This document shows, one piece after another, positions 13,801 to 22,740 of a stretch of 64,000 bases of DNA. A program made the position numbers and the translations under genes. The DNA comes from Ulota crispa (taxonomy: Eukaryota; Streptophyta; Bryopsida; Orthotrichales; Orthotrichaceae): assembly GCA_963920765.1 (NCBI GenBank), contig OY987251.1, positions 6,636,501 through 6,700,500 on the forward strand, in the 5' to 3' direction. The first letter of the stretch is position 1. Each line of letters starts with the position of its first letter. Below the pieces are notes generated by a model. The model did no database searches. It saw only the letters and a program-made list of their open reading frames with translations, and was not told the origin of the DNA.

Positions 13801-14789
13801 TAGCATTTGTTGATGTAGTCTCTCCATTTTAAGCATGTATTATCAACAGATTATTGTGATGAAGAGTAGCGGCAATCTAACCTTTCGATGATTGGCCTGA
13901 GGAGAGAGAGCAAAATCATGAGTAAGAAGATGGATAATGCTGGAGATTTTTTCATGATCTTGGGCTGCTGTAAGAGATTTCACTACACCCTCGACCTGAG
14001 GAATCAGTCCCACCAAAGCAAGTAACTGTCAAGCTCCTCCCCATATAGTGCATGACACTTATAATCAACAACTATTGGCCAAACAAGAAATACTAAGGCA
14101 CAACACATATGCTCATTAGCTCAAAAGTAAATTCCACCACAAGCGGGGCAAACCCTAAGCTTCATCTTGGTGGACTTGAATATCTGATAACTTCTTTTTT
14201 GACAAAGCCTTAGGCAAACCACTTGAATTGGTTGGGAGTTGTTGGTTGTAAGTGTCATGCACTAGTATAACAACTGTAGAAAGATATGAAACAAACTACA
14301 CCCTGAGAAGCTCAACTTTCTAGTGCGAAGGTGAACGAGATGGTGCTCATGATGTCCAAAAAGCATGCAAAGGTGCCTCAAGAGCTGCAGTTTTACGCTT
14401 ACTAAAGCTTAACACATATACTCATTAGCTCAAAAGTAAATTCCACCACCAAGCGGGACAAACCCTAAGCTTCATCTTAGTGGACTTGAATTTTTTAGAG
14501 CTTTTTTTTCTGACAAAGCCTTAGGCTAACCACTTGAACTGAGAGTTGTTGGTGGGAGTTGTTGGTTACAAGTGTCATGCACAGTATAACAACTATAAAA
14601 AGATATGAAACAAACTACACCCTGAGAATCTCAAATTTCTACTGCGAAGGTGAACGAGATGGTGCTCATGATGTCCAAAAAGCATGCAAAGATAATTACC
14701 TCAAGAGCTGCAGTTTTACGCTTCTCATAAAGCTTATCAGCCAAATTTCGCAGCACGGATTGGGACAACGGCGCAATTGAATCCGCCAT
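4813..14789 (-). CDS. VAC14: VAC14 homologue, PIKfyve/FAB1 complex scaffold (20 exons, complete)
   Basis: HEAT-repeat scaffold that holds the PtdIns3P 5-kinase (FAB1/PIKfyve) and the FIG4 phosphatase together on endosome/vacuole membranes (family knowledge). Exons read on the minus strand, first to last: 14700-14789, 13882-13995, 13084-13149, 12853-12942, 12436-12555, 12200-12228, 11852-11994, 11428-11522, 11141-11227, 10883-10990, 10517-10608, 10187-10268, 9856-9921, 9427-9542, 8702-8822, 8087-8248, 7768-7896, 7151-7219, 6278-6655, 4813-4914. All junctions are GT-AG and phases agree; the total is 2259 nt, 752 residues plus stop, close to plant VAC14. Start [19 protein letters not shown]; residues ~69-160 match the Fab1-binding region ([13 protein letters not shown]), ~190-235 contain [20 protein letters not shown], ~470-600 the Fig4-binding C-terminal region ([18 protein letters not shown]). 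Residues ~620-752 are a low-complexity Gln/Pro/Ser tail, as in plant homologues. No frameshift seen; probably functional. Confidence 0.96.
5240..5360. mobile_element. Small inverted-repeat element (family I), VAC14 last intron
   Basis: TAAAGAGAACATTTCCTCC at the left is mirrored by GAGAATGTTCTCTTTA at the right, with GAGGTCTCTCTGCATAGTGA between. A related copy lies at about 7500-7615 in another VAC14 intron (AGAGCATCTTCCTC ... AATATTCTCTTTATAATGC). Confidence 0.55.
5370..5663. mobile_element. Foldback MITE family C, copy in VAC14 last intron
   Basis: Same family as 13445-13762. The arms contain ATGGATACCCCTGAAGTTTG at the left and CAAACTTCAGGGGTATCCAT at the right. Short open frames across it are by-products of the palindrome. 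Confidence 0.85.
5723..6267. mobile_element. MITE family A (TAAGGTAG ends) interrupted by a TTAA element
   Basis: Starts TAAGGTAGCAACACCCATAA and ends TTATGGGTGATGCTACCTTA, so the ends are inverted repeats of about 18 bp. The internal part matches the region around 48481-48790 closely (shared TGTAATTACAAGGATNTACAAC). It is split at 5999-6239 by a TTAA-flanked element that the 48481 copy lacks. Confidence 0.8.
5999..6239. mobile_element. TTAA-flanked, CCC-ended element nested in MITE A (VAC14 last intron)
   Basis: The ends are TTAACCCTTCAACGACC on the left and GGTCCTTTAAGGGTTAA on the right, with no coding capacity in 241 bp. The paralogous sites at 48763-48766 and 32182-32185 have a single TTAA at the same place, so this copy inserted with TTAA duplication. 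The copy at 3276-3504 is the same family in the opposite orientation. Confidence 0.82.
6754..7125. mobile_element. MITE family D (AGGGAATTGCTAAAG ends), VAC14 intron
   Basis: Left end AGGGAATTGCTAAAGCCACA and right end TGTGGCGTTAGCAATTCCCC are inverted repeats of about 25 bp. The interior is shared with the copy at 46207-46620 (both have TTTCAAGGAGGTG and TGAATGAACG or a close variant). Confidence 0.8.
13445..13762. mobile_element. Foldback MITE family C, copy in VAC14 intron 2
   Basis: Begins GGGAAATTTTCATGGATACC and ends with its near-perfect complement GGTATCCATGAAATTTTCCC. The two arms, each about 140 bp, are almost complementary throughout, so the whole element folds on itself. Other copies: 5370-5663, 32413-32745, 35476-36225, 46098-46838, 49858-50315, 54841-55094. 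Confidence 0.85.
14046..14264. mobile_element. MITE family B (TGCATGACACTTATAA ends), copy in VAC14 intron 1
   Basis: The left end TAGTGCATGACACTTATAAT is mirrored by TGTAAGTGTCATGCACTA at the right, giving terminal inverted repeats of about 25 bp around a ~170-bp core. No coding capacity. A second right end of the family sits at about 14560-14583 within the duplication. Confidence 0.75.
14111..14735. repeat. ~320-bp tandem duplication in VAC14 intron 1 with an exon 1 relic
   Basis: The segment from about 14111 to 14410 is repeated at about 14420 to 14735 with an offset of 309-323 bp. Both copies contain TCATTAGCTCAAAAGTAAAT, AAGCTTCATCTT and GGTGAACGAGATGGTGCTC. The copy nearer the start codon ends in real exon 1 sequence. 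The other ends at 14376-14410 with the same coding bases (AAACTGCAGCTCTTGAG on the minus strand), but lacks two bases upstream and has GC in place of the GT donor. Confidence 0.85.
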
Positions 14790-16420
14790 GATGGGAGCTC
14801 GCCAAGCTACGACCCCCGAAAGATGATGTTACCGACCTCCAGCTCTTCTTCTTTGTCCACAAAAAAAAGCAGGTTCTTACCAAACATCATCAAGTGCCCG
14901 TAATCCATGATTCCCTCAGCTCGGAAAGTCCATTATCAATCTTGACCTGCTCAGATTAAAGTTCTCAAATTAAAATAAGTTAATATTAAGCAGGATTAAT
15001 CCTTTAATTAAACACCCCATGTATTGCTCTTGAATGCCAACGATGTTACAGAAATCTAACTCGGAAAGTATGGCACATGAGACTTGGAGAGACGAGACAA
15101 GGGAAGTGGCATGAAATAATCTTCCAAATTCTACAATAAAAACTTACAAGTAATTAGTCTGCATCCTAAAACGAAACGCCCCTTCCAAAGCAGGATTAAT
15201 CCTTTAATGCATTGTTCCAATGGTGTTACAGCAAATCTAACACATCCTCAGATGCGGAAAAGTATGGCACGTGAGACTTGGAGAGAGAAGAGAAGAGACA
15301 AAGGAAGTGGCATGAAGTGAACTTCGAAATTCTACAATAAAACTTACAAGTAAGCTTAGTCTGCATCCCTAAGATGAAACGCCCCTTCCAAAGCAGGATT
15401 AATCCTTTTAATAGAACACCAGCAACTCTAACACATCCTCAGATGCGGAAAAGTTATGGCACATGAGACTTGGAGAGAAGAGAAGAGACAAAGGAAGTGG
15501 CACGGAGTTTTTAACTTCCGAATTCTACAATAACTTACAAGTAAGCTTAGTCTGCATCCCTAAAAACGAAACGCGCCTTTCAAAAACAATTCGAAGTTGT
15601 TTCTGTCACAAAAGTAGTAGTGCCATCCAATTTCAAAGTATGGCACATGAGACTTGGAGAGAGAAAGGAAGAGACAAAGGAAGTGGCATGAAATAATCTT
15701 CTAAATTCTACAATAAAACTTACAAGTAGTAGTTTGCATCCCTAAAACGAAACGCGCCATTCAAAGCAGGATTAATCCTTTAATTAAACACCCCATGTAT
15801 TGCTCTTGAATGCCAACAGGTGTTACAGAAATCTAAGAAAAGTATGGCACATGAGACTTGGAGAGAAGAGAAGAGAAAAAGGAAGTGGCATGAAGTTAAC
15901 TTCGAAATTCTACAATAAAACTTACAAGTAAGCTTAGTCTGCCGCATCCCTAAAAACGAAACGCGCCTTTCAGAAAAGATTCGAAGTTGTTTCTGTCACA
16001 AAAGTAGTAGTGCCATCCAATTTCAATACAGAAACGTGAAACATATGATGGCACTTCAGACGTCGTCAAAAGGATTTGGAGGATTTGGAATTCCCGGTGG
16101 TGGTGTCGGAGGAATCTGCCATAGCTTGCTTGCGAATGGGATTAGGGAGCGGGTGACGAAAACATGGCACTGAAGAAGAAAAGCCAAGTAAATCAGTGAG
16201 CTGGAGTGATAAGAGCAAGCAAGCTAAGCTAAGTTTGTGAGTGAGTGAGAGAGTGGCAAACAAATCGGTGCGAAGAAGAAGTGGGGAAAGGGGAAAGGGG
16301 AAAGGGGGAAGGGTTGGGCTGTTGTTGCGATGGATCGATCGAAACCCTAATTTGCTAAAACCCCAGAACTACTTGACAGACACTCCAAGTGCAAATTGAA
16401 AGGGAAGAAAAAAAAGAGAG
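14790..16420 (-). promoter_or_regulatory. Probable 5' leader and promoter-proximal region of VAC14
   Basis: On the minus strand 16030-16400 is pyrimidine-rich, has CT tracts (CCCCTTTCC repeats near 16290) and a telo-box AGGGTTT, all typical of plant 5' leaders. A short open frame starting MADSSDTTTGN (ATG near 16119, stop near 16068) precedes the main start codon. A second leader segment is likely at about 14888-14947, bounded by an AG ending in CTGAGCAG and a donor-like GGTAAGAAC. The ~195-bp array lies between them. Exact splice pattern is inferred. Confidence 0.4.
14991..16010. repeat. Tandem array of five ~195-bp repeats upstream of VAC14
   Basis: The anchor motif TGGCACATGAGACTTGGAGA or a close variant recurs at about 15071, 15265, 15457, 15641 and 15845, giving spacings of 194, 192, 184 and 204 bp. 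Units also share CAGGATTAATCCTTTAAT, AAACGAAACGC and CTTACAAGTAAGCTTAGTC. The array lies between the VAC14 start codon and its probable transcription start, so it is probably in a 5' UTR intron or leader. Confidence 0.85.
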
Positions 16421-16495
16421 CGTGAGTGACTAGGCTCGTTTTCCTTGCAAACTGTGTGTCTCACTTTTGTAACGAATATTTCCATTTGCGATGCA

Positions 16496-17380
16496 TTAAC
16501 CCTTTACAGACCACCGAACCAGGAGAGTAGTTTTTGGCCTATATATTAAAATGGCTCAGCAATTTGGAAAATGATCTTGAAGAATGCTTGTGATCACAAG
16601 AATTTTGCATTCAACCTACAACATATGGGAGTCGATAAATAATGGTATTTATACATCATGTCCTCAAAATACGTATCCATATTTGGTCAAAGATGGATCA
16701 AAGCAACAACACAATACATTAAACATCCAAGAAGAATGCCACATTTCAATAGGGCAATCTTAAAAACTTCAGATTGCTTAAGGAATATGCTTGTATTGTT
16801 TCTCTATATGGTAGTAGTACAATTGTAGTATTTGAGAATCCATTGAAATGATGATATCATTTTATTTTTTTTAATTTCATCTTACATTTAAGGCCAATTC
16901 TTGATTATTTTCACCAATTGGATTTTCCATAACAATTATCAAATTTCTTGTAGAGTCGTTTTAGGGTAGCAAAGAAAATGGGATTTTTGACCCTTTTTGT
17001 CCACTTAGCTACACCTTGTGATTGCTATTTTTGTCTATCTTGTGTGAAACTAGTCTTGTTGGAAAGGTGGGAAACTCTGCTTTCTAGAAATGTAAGGCTC
17101 TTCTCAATCAAAACTTGCACAAAGCGTTAACATTCAAACCCACACAAGCATAAAAAACAGAGATTTTCCATATACGGCTCACTCAATCATTATAATATTT
17201 CACCTCCAATAGTAGATCTAGTTGAAGTTTTGATACATTACAGCAAACAAGGTGTCCTTCACATTTGTACGGTTGGATTATTCAAACTAGGTCCATATTT
17301 GTTTCAAATGCACATCTAATTTTGTTGCCCTGGTTTCTAGTGGATTTTGGATAAAATGTGTGTGGTCTTTAAAGGGTTAA
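16496..17380. mobile_element. TTAA-flanked, CCC-ended element, ~885 bp
   Basis: Left end TTAACCCTTTACAGACCACC and right end GTGGTCTTTAAAGGGTTAA are inverted repeats starting with CCC inside flanking TTAA. No open frame of useful length. It lies just upstream of the VAC14 leader and abuts the family A element at 17379. Confidence 0.7.
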
Positions 17381-18004
17381 GGTAGTCGTCCCCATCAGCG
17401 TGAGTTTAACCCTTGAGCACCCCACATTGCCTCTCACAATTGAAAAAGTTTCATATTTGATTGTTACAATCTTTTCATCAATAAAGACAAATCATGTGTC
17501 CTTTTTGCTATACTTCTAGGCCTATGTCCCATACCAATCAATATGGTTGGATTTTATGAATCTCGTTTGTCGTGACAAATTAGTTGGATTGAGTGTGACT
17601 AGGTTTGCATTTTGGTGAATATGGCTTGGATGCTCAAGGGTTAAGCAGTTTAGCTTGGTTAAGGTAGTTGGACAAGCGCAAAAATTATATCATTAAATTG
17701 GAAACAAAGAATAAAAAATATTAGTTTAGTTTTGGAAGTTATCCATATTGTCATGTGTGCGTGGGTATTTTCCAAAGTACTAAATTGTTGAAATTGTTAG
17801 AACCATTTGTAAGAGATGCTAAAACCAAGGCTTGTTGGTTCTTAAATAGTGCAATGGGTACTCAAAACCGTCATACTAGTCACCCACAACCATCACTCTG
17901 TCACCCATAACTATCACTTAGTTCACTCATAAGCATTTGTTTTTTTAATTATGATGTCAGTGAAGCCAATGGAGATGGTCACGCTGATGGGTGCGCCTAC
18001 CTTA
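17379..18004. mobile_element. MITE family A with a nested TTAA element at 17406-17644
   Basis: Left end TAAGGTAGTCGTCCCCATCA (17379) pairs with right end TGATGGGTGCGCCTACCTTA (18004). Only 27 bp in from the left end a TTAA element is inserted: TTAACCCTTGAGCA at 17406 and TGCTCAAGGGTTAA at 17644. The nesting order is clear from the sequence. Confidence 0.8.
17406..17644. mobile_element. TTAA-flanked, CCC-ended element, 239 bp, nested
   Basis: Perfect 14-bp inverted ends TTAACCCTTGAGCA / TGCTCAAGGGTTAA. Length is close to the 5999-6239 element but the interior is unrelated, so this is a separate subfamily using the same ends. Confidence 0.8.
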
Positions 18005-18260
18005 TGCCCTAATTGAAATTTCAAGTTGAATTTCTACAAAAAAATTGCTAAATGGGGTTGCCAATTCATCTACCTATGCTAAATGGAAACATCACATTTA
18101 CCTTTGCTATGCTAAATAGGGCTACCTCCTTCTTAAATAAATTTTTGTCCTTTTTGTTTTCAAAATCCTCCAACTTGAATCCCACACCACCATGATAGAT
18201 GAGTCTTGAGACCATTTTGCTACCACAAAATGGGATCAAGACTTGTTTATCCTTATAAAA
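18005..18260. repeat. Direct repeat R1, copy 1, with terminal hairpin
   Basis: Shares AATTTCAAGTTGAATTTCTAC, AAATGGGGTTGCCAATTCAT and CTACCTATGCTAAATGGAAA with 21378-21605 and 22456-22740. Near its end GTCTTGAGACCATTTTG pairs with CAAAATGGGATCAAGAC (18201-18243), forming a conserved hairpin. Copies 1 and 2 flank the unknown gene. Confidence 0.8.
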
Positions 18261-18764
18261 GAATGCCCACTCTTCCTTTGTATATTTTGTACATAACCTA
18301 TACTATTCTATCTACTCTCAAATGCTAATTTACAAGTGGATAACCAACACCAACACCAAAATCAACACAAGTCTAAGGTAGGAGATTCTAATTGCGTTTG
18401 GGATTTGATTGCGTTCATTGTCTAAGAACAAGTAATGTGTTCCTTCAAATATCTATCACTATTGAGTTTTGTAAACCCATTTATCAAGGTAAATGAATAG
18501 TGCCTAAATTAAACCTTATTTTTAGTTTGATATTGGCTTTTATTTCAAGCATTACAAGAATTCCATAGTGCAACCAATGCAAATTTCATTTTTGAGGAAA
18601 TCAGCCATTGAAAAACTTAAATGGCTTGATATAAACCGGAAGTTTTTCTAATTGAGAGGATGCAATTGGTGCCCGCTTGAAAAAACCAGTTCATTTCCTT
18701 GGAAGGAGGAAATCAGCTAGAGGTGCTTCAAAAAAATTCCCAACACTGGTCATGACCTAATGAA

Positions 18765-21026
18765 CTACAAAAAGGGCCGCATGCAATCTTGGCACGTTGC
18801 CTCGTATTTGAGTACAATTGACTTTCCGTGAGTAGATTTCTTTTGATATTGTGTGCTGCTCTTCATGTCAACCTGAAGGCCAGCCTCCACACTTTCAGCC
18901 TTGTCAATATCAACCTCAATATCGGCCTCAATGCTAGCAATGTCATTCATAATACTGTCAACAATCCCATCGATATCGGCATCCAAACATATGCCCTGCT
19001 CATTGTCAAACCCACTGATGCTATTGCTGGCGCTTTCAATGTTATTCATTGGAATATAAGGTTCTTTCTCATGTTGATAAGTAGCCTTAGCTCCTGTGGC
19101 GGTTTTTTTAGTGACCTCTATAGCCACAATTGGATCTTCTATTCCAGGAAACTCACAATTGATTTGAGTGTGGTCTCTTACGTCGTTTTGAAATGTTGGT
19201 ATGTTGAATGTGGATGTATTAGAAGTTTTGTTGATCTCCAAAGTTACTGGTTCTTTGGCCTCAATTTGTCCAACATCATCAACCTTCTTAGAAGTCTCTT
19301 TAAGAGACTGAAGTGATTTTCTTGCAAATTCAGTATGGCAAAGTCTAATAGGTGTTCTAATGTTACTTTCAACGACCTCTATTGCAGTGGCTTGTCCATA
19401 TTGAACATACAACAAGTCCTTTGTGTTCATTATATCAACTTCCATAGTCTCAACGTCAGCTACTGACATTTTTTGCTCTGCATAAACGTTGATGCCTTCG
19501 ACAACTACTTTTAAAATAGGACGCTCAAACATCTCCACCTTCATGCTTGCTCCATCAGCGGCCTTCTTTGTCAAAGTTGATTTCTCAGCCTTGGAAAGAT
19601 CATCATATAAAGCAAGACTTGGACCTTTGATCGCATCAGTAGTGACAACATCTTTGGCAGGGATCTCACAATGTTTTTCTGTTTCCACTATGTTTTCTGC
19701 TGGTGAGGATGACATGTATGCTTGAGTGTAGCCAAAAGCCTCCGTTTCAATTTTTTTTGCTCCAAGAGCTTTATGTGAATGAAATTTTATGACGCAAGGC
19801 TCACAGTTGTCATTCCCAAATACCATCTCATTCTCTCTCTGTACTTCCATCCCTTTTTCCATATCCACTATCTGCGCAATACAAAATACACAATTAGTAA
19901 AATGATCTTTATCACAAAGCATTGTGGAGTTGAATTGATTTATGGCAGAGGTACAAGAATAGGCCAAACTAAGGCATGGGCCCACTAAATTCGGGTCGGG
20001 CCAAGCTTGACCTACCTCTAGCTAGTGCACAAAATTTTCTACAAAGATCTATGACAGATTGATCTTTCAACATATCATCTCTCTTATTTTTTGCATTGTC
20101 AAAATGTACTTGCACGGTTCCAGCACATTTTCACATTCTAAATCTTTGATAGACAGATGGATTCTGGCATGTGCTTTACACTTATTGCGTAAACTGCAAT
20201 ATGTGTTAGTTTGGAAAAAAAACTAATTTTGGGACTTCTAAATCTTTCAGTTTTAAGAATTTTTTGATGATTTAGAGTGAATTTTACAATGGTTTCTTCA
20301 AGATCTTACATCAATGATGAAATATCTTGAAGGAATTTTCAAAAAACTCACATTAAATCACCAAAATATTCTTACAAATGCAAAATTCAATATCCCAAAA
20401 TTGGTTTTGGGAAAGACTTTTTCCCAAATTAACAAACATTGTGATGTAATCAATTTCCCAAATAACTCATTACAATAATACGGAGGTTGTTACCATGCTT
20501 CCATTCATTTTTTCATATTGCAATTTAGTCTCTACCAATTAGCATTTTTAATACTTAAATTGCACAATTGTTATGGACGTTATTTTTGAACACCAAATCC
20601 TCTCGAAGGCACACACGTGACTCAATAAGTTGGTTCTATAATAAAAAGGGCTAACTTTATGATAGGACAAATTTCAAACCCATCTCTGTTTTGTTGATTG
20701 CTGTATATTTTTGTGCTATAGGCACAACTCTAAACTTCAATTGTCACCACATTAAAATGTGCTGCTAAATGAAATTCTCAACAAAAAAAAAATTGGAGAA
20801 ATAAGTCATGCAACATAAACCATCACCTGATGATTCTTGGGTGGAAGTCTATAGGCTTGTACACCTGACAATTGATCCAGCGTGTTATTACCCTCAAGCT
20901 TTGGGCCAAAGTTGGGAGGAAAAGTTTTGAGGTACTCATCATTACTGTTGAAATCCATGTCCGTCCTAGGTCGTTGTCTTTCATTTGACGGTGATGCACG
21001 CTTTAAAGTAAGCCTCAATGCATCAT
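18765..21026 (-). CDS. Unrecognised protein, two exons seen, 5' end not found
   Basis: Function unknown. Exons read on the minus strand: 20827-21026, then 18765-19871. The donor AATCATCAG|GTGATGG and acceptor TTGCGCAG|ATAGTGG join in phase 0, and the upstream exon begins two bases into a codon after CATAG, so at least one more 5' exon is expected. The joined frame is open for about 434 residues to TAA at 18765. Exon one encodes ALRLTLKRASPSNERQRP (the LxLxL is EAR-like, not proof of a repressor). Exon two is soluble and acidic, no membrane segments, with a run rich in Asp/Ile spaced DIDG..DS.MNDI..IEADI near the C-terminus. An overlapping plus-strand frame of 162 codons is shorter and judged a shadow. 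Flanking direct repeats R1 raise the possibility of a captured gene fragment. Confidence 0.4.
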
Positions 21027-21219
21027 CTATGATTCATGTGAAAATTGATATTGCAAAAAGGAAGTCAAAGGTGTAGAATTGCTACGGATTCTAAACAAAC
21101 TTGAAAATGACCTAACTTGAATTAAAATCTCAATACTATTCATTTACCTTAATAATTAAAAGTACCTCATTGGATGTTTTTAATTTCTTTAAAAAAAATC
21201 AAATTTCTTTGTGCTCTTT
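21027..21219. other. Upstream of the unknown gene, nothing identified
   Basis: AT-rich sequence where a further 5' exon of the unknown gene would be expected; I could not find one with suitable phase and splice sites. Confidence 0.3.
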
Positions 21220-22740
21220 TTATGAATGACATGTATTTCTTTTTACTAACTTAACTTCAAATGATCATCATAATTTGCTCAATTTATTAGAAAATGTATC
21301 TTAGAATTACTTAAATTCAACTCTTTAAATTGATTTAATACCGGTGTTCTTTTTTGAATGAAAATTCTATTGAAAATTTCAAGTTGAATTTCTACAAAAA
21401 TAATGCTAAATGGGGTTGCCAATTCATCTACCTATGCTAAATGGAAACATCACATTTACCTCTCTTGCTAAATGGAGCTACCTTCTTCTTTAATAAATTT
21501 TTATCCTCTTTGTTTTTCAATATTCCCCAACTTGAATCCCACACCACCATGATAAACAAGTCTTGAGACCATTTTGCTACCTCAAAATGGGATCAAGTCT
21601 ATCCTTATAAACATTACAAGGGATTTGGACCCCTAAAGAGGCCCCTTCCCCCAAATCCATGGGAACTTTGGGAACACCTTCTACATGGGTAATCTACCGC
21701 ATGGCAGGCTGGCATTAGGGCAATCATATCAGTCTATTTTATTTTTTATTTTTTGAAAAAAAAATTCAAAAAAATCCAAAAAAATCTTATTTTTTGTAGG
21801 ACTTTTTTTGATTTTTTTTTTAATTAATTTTTCTAACAACCAACAAGGGCTAGTTTCCAACATTGGGAACAGAAAAACTCACAATCTCTTTTTGGGTCCA
21901 AATCCTTTGTAATGAAAATGCCCACTCTTCCTTTGTGATTTTTGTGTGTTTGTTTGTTTGTGTGTCCGGTTTGATAATTAGTGATTAGCTAAGAGCCAAG
22001 GGGCAAGGTGAAAGGACAATGACATGATTGTTGGGTGTGAAAGGGCATTTTTTGTGGAAATCATTGGATCTTTTTTCCAACTACCAAGAGGTGGGGAGGG
22101 AGAGATAAAGAGGCAAATTGATTTGAATTTGAGAAATAGATTGAACCACATGGAGATTTTATTAATTTTGAAATTGAAATTCAACATTCTTCAAGGGGTG
22201 GGGAGCATTTTTCTATTTGATTTTATTTATTTAAATTTAAAGGTGCCTCATTGTATATTTTTGATTTTTTTTTTTTTTAAATTGAACTTCTTTGTGCTCT
22301 TTTTATAGATAGCATGTATTTCTTTTTACTAACTTAACTTCAAATGATCATCATAATTTGCTCAATTTATTAGAAAATGTATCTTAGAATTACTTAAATT
22401 CAACTCTTTAAATTGATTTCATACCAATATTCCTTTTTGAATGAAAATTCTATTGAAAATTTCAAGTTGAATTTCTACAAAAAAAAATGCTAAATGGGGT
22501 TGCCAATTCATCTACCTATGCTAAATGGAAACATCACATTTACCTCTGCTATCTACCTATGCTAAATGGAAACATCATATTTACCTCTCCTATGCTAAAT
22601 GAAACTACCTCCTTCTTTAATAAATTTTTGTCCTTTTTGTTTTTCAAAATTCCCCAAATTGAATCCCACACCACTATGATAGATAAGTCTTGAGATCATT
22701 TTGCGGTAGCAAAATGGGATCAAGACTTGTCATTACATAA
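21220..22740. repeat. ~400-bp segmental direct duplication containing repeat R1 copies 2 and 3
   Basis: 21225-21605 recurs at about 22305-22735: both have CATGTATTTCTTTTTACTAA, CTTCAAATGATCATCATAAT and TGAAAATTCTATTGAAAATT, then the R1 body and its hairpin. Inside the second copy the piece CTACCTATGCTAAATGG occurs twice (22511 and 22555), a ~45-bp internal duplication. Between the copies, 21915-22300 holds no gene. Confidence 0.85.
21612..21914. mobile_element. MITE with CATTACAAGGGATTTGGACC ends, inserted in repeat R1
   Basis: Left end CATTACAAGGGATTTGGACC and right end GGGTCCAAATCCTTTGTAATG are ~21-bp inverted repeats. The R1 copy at 18251-18281 reads CCTTATAAAAGAATGCCCAC without interruption, while here the same sequence is split between ATAAA and AAAATGCCC, so the empty site is known. 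The target duplication looks like about 3 bp. Confidence 0.75.

Noticed and set aside
15463..15696. 77-codon frame in the VAC14 leader array
   Set aside because: Spans tandem repeat units and shows the repeat period in its residues (MAHETWREK twice); not a gene.
18828..19316. 162-codon plus-strand open frame
   Set aside because: Lies wholly opposite the longer minus-strand frame 18765-19871, has no splice support and reads as a hydrophobic shadow.
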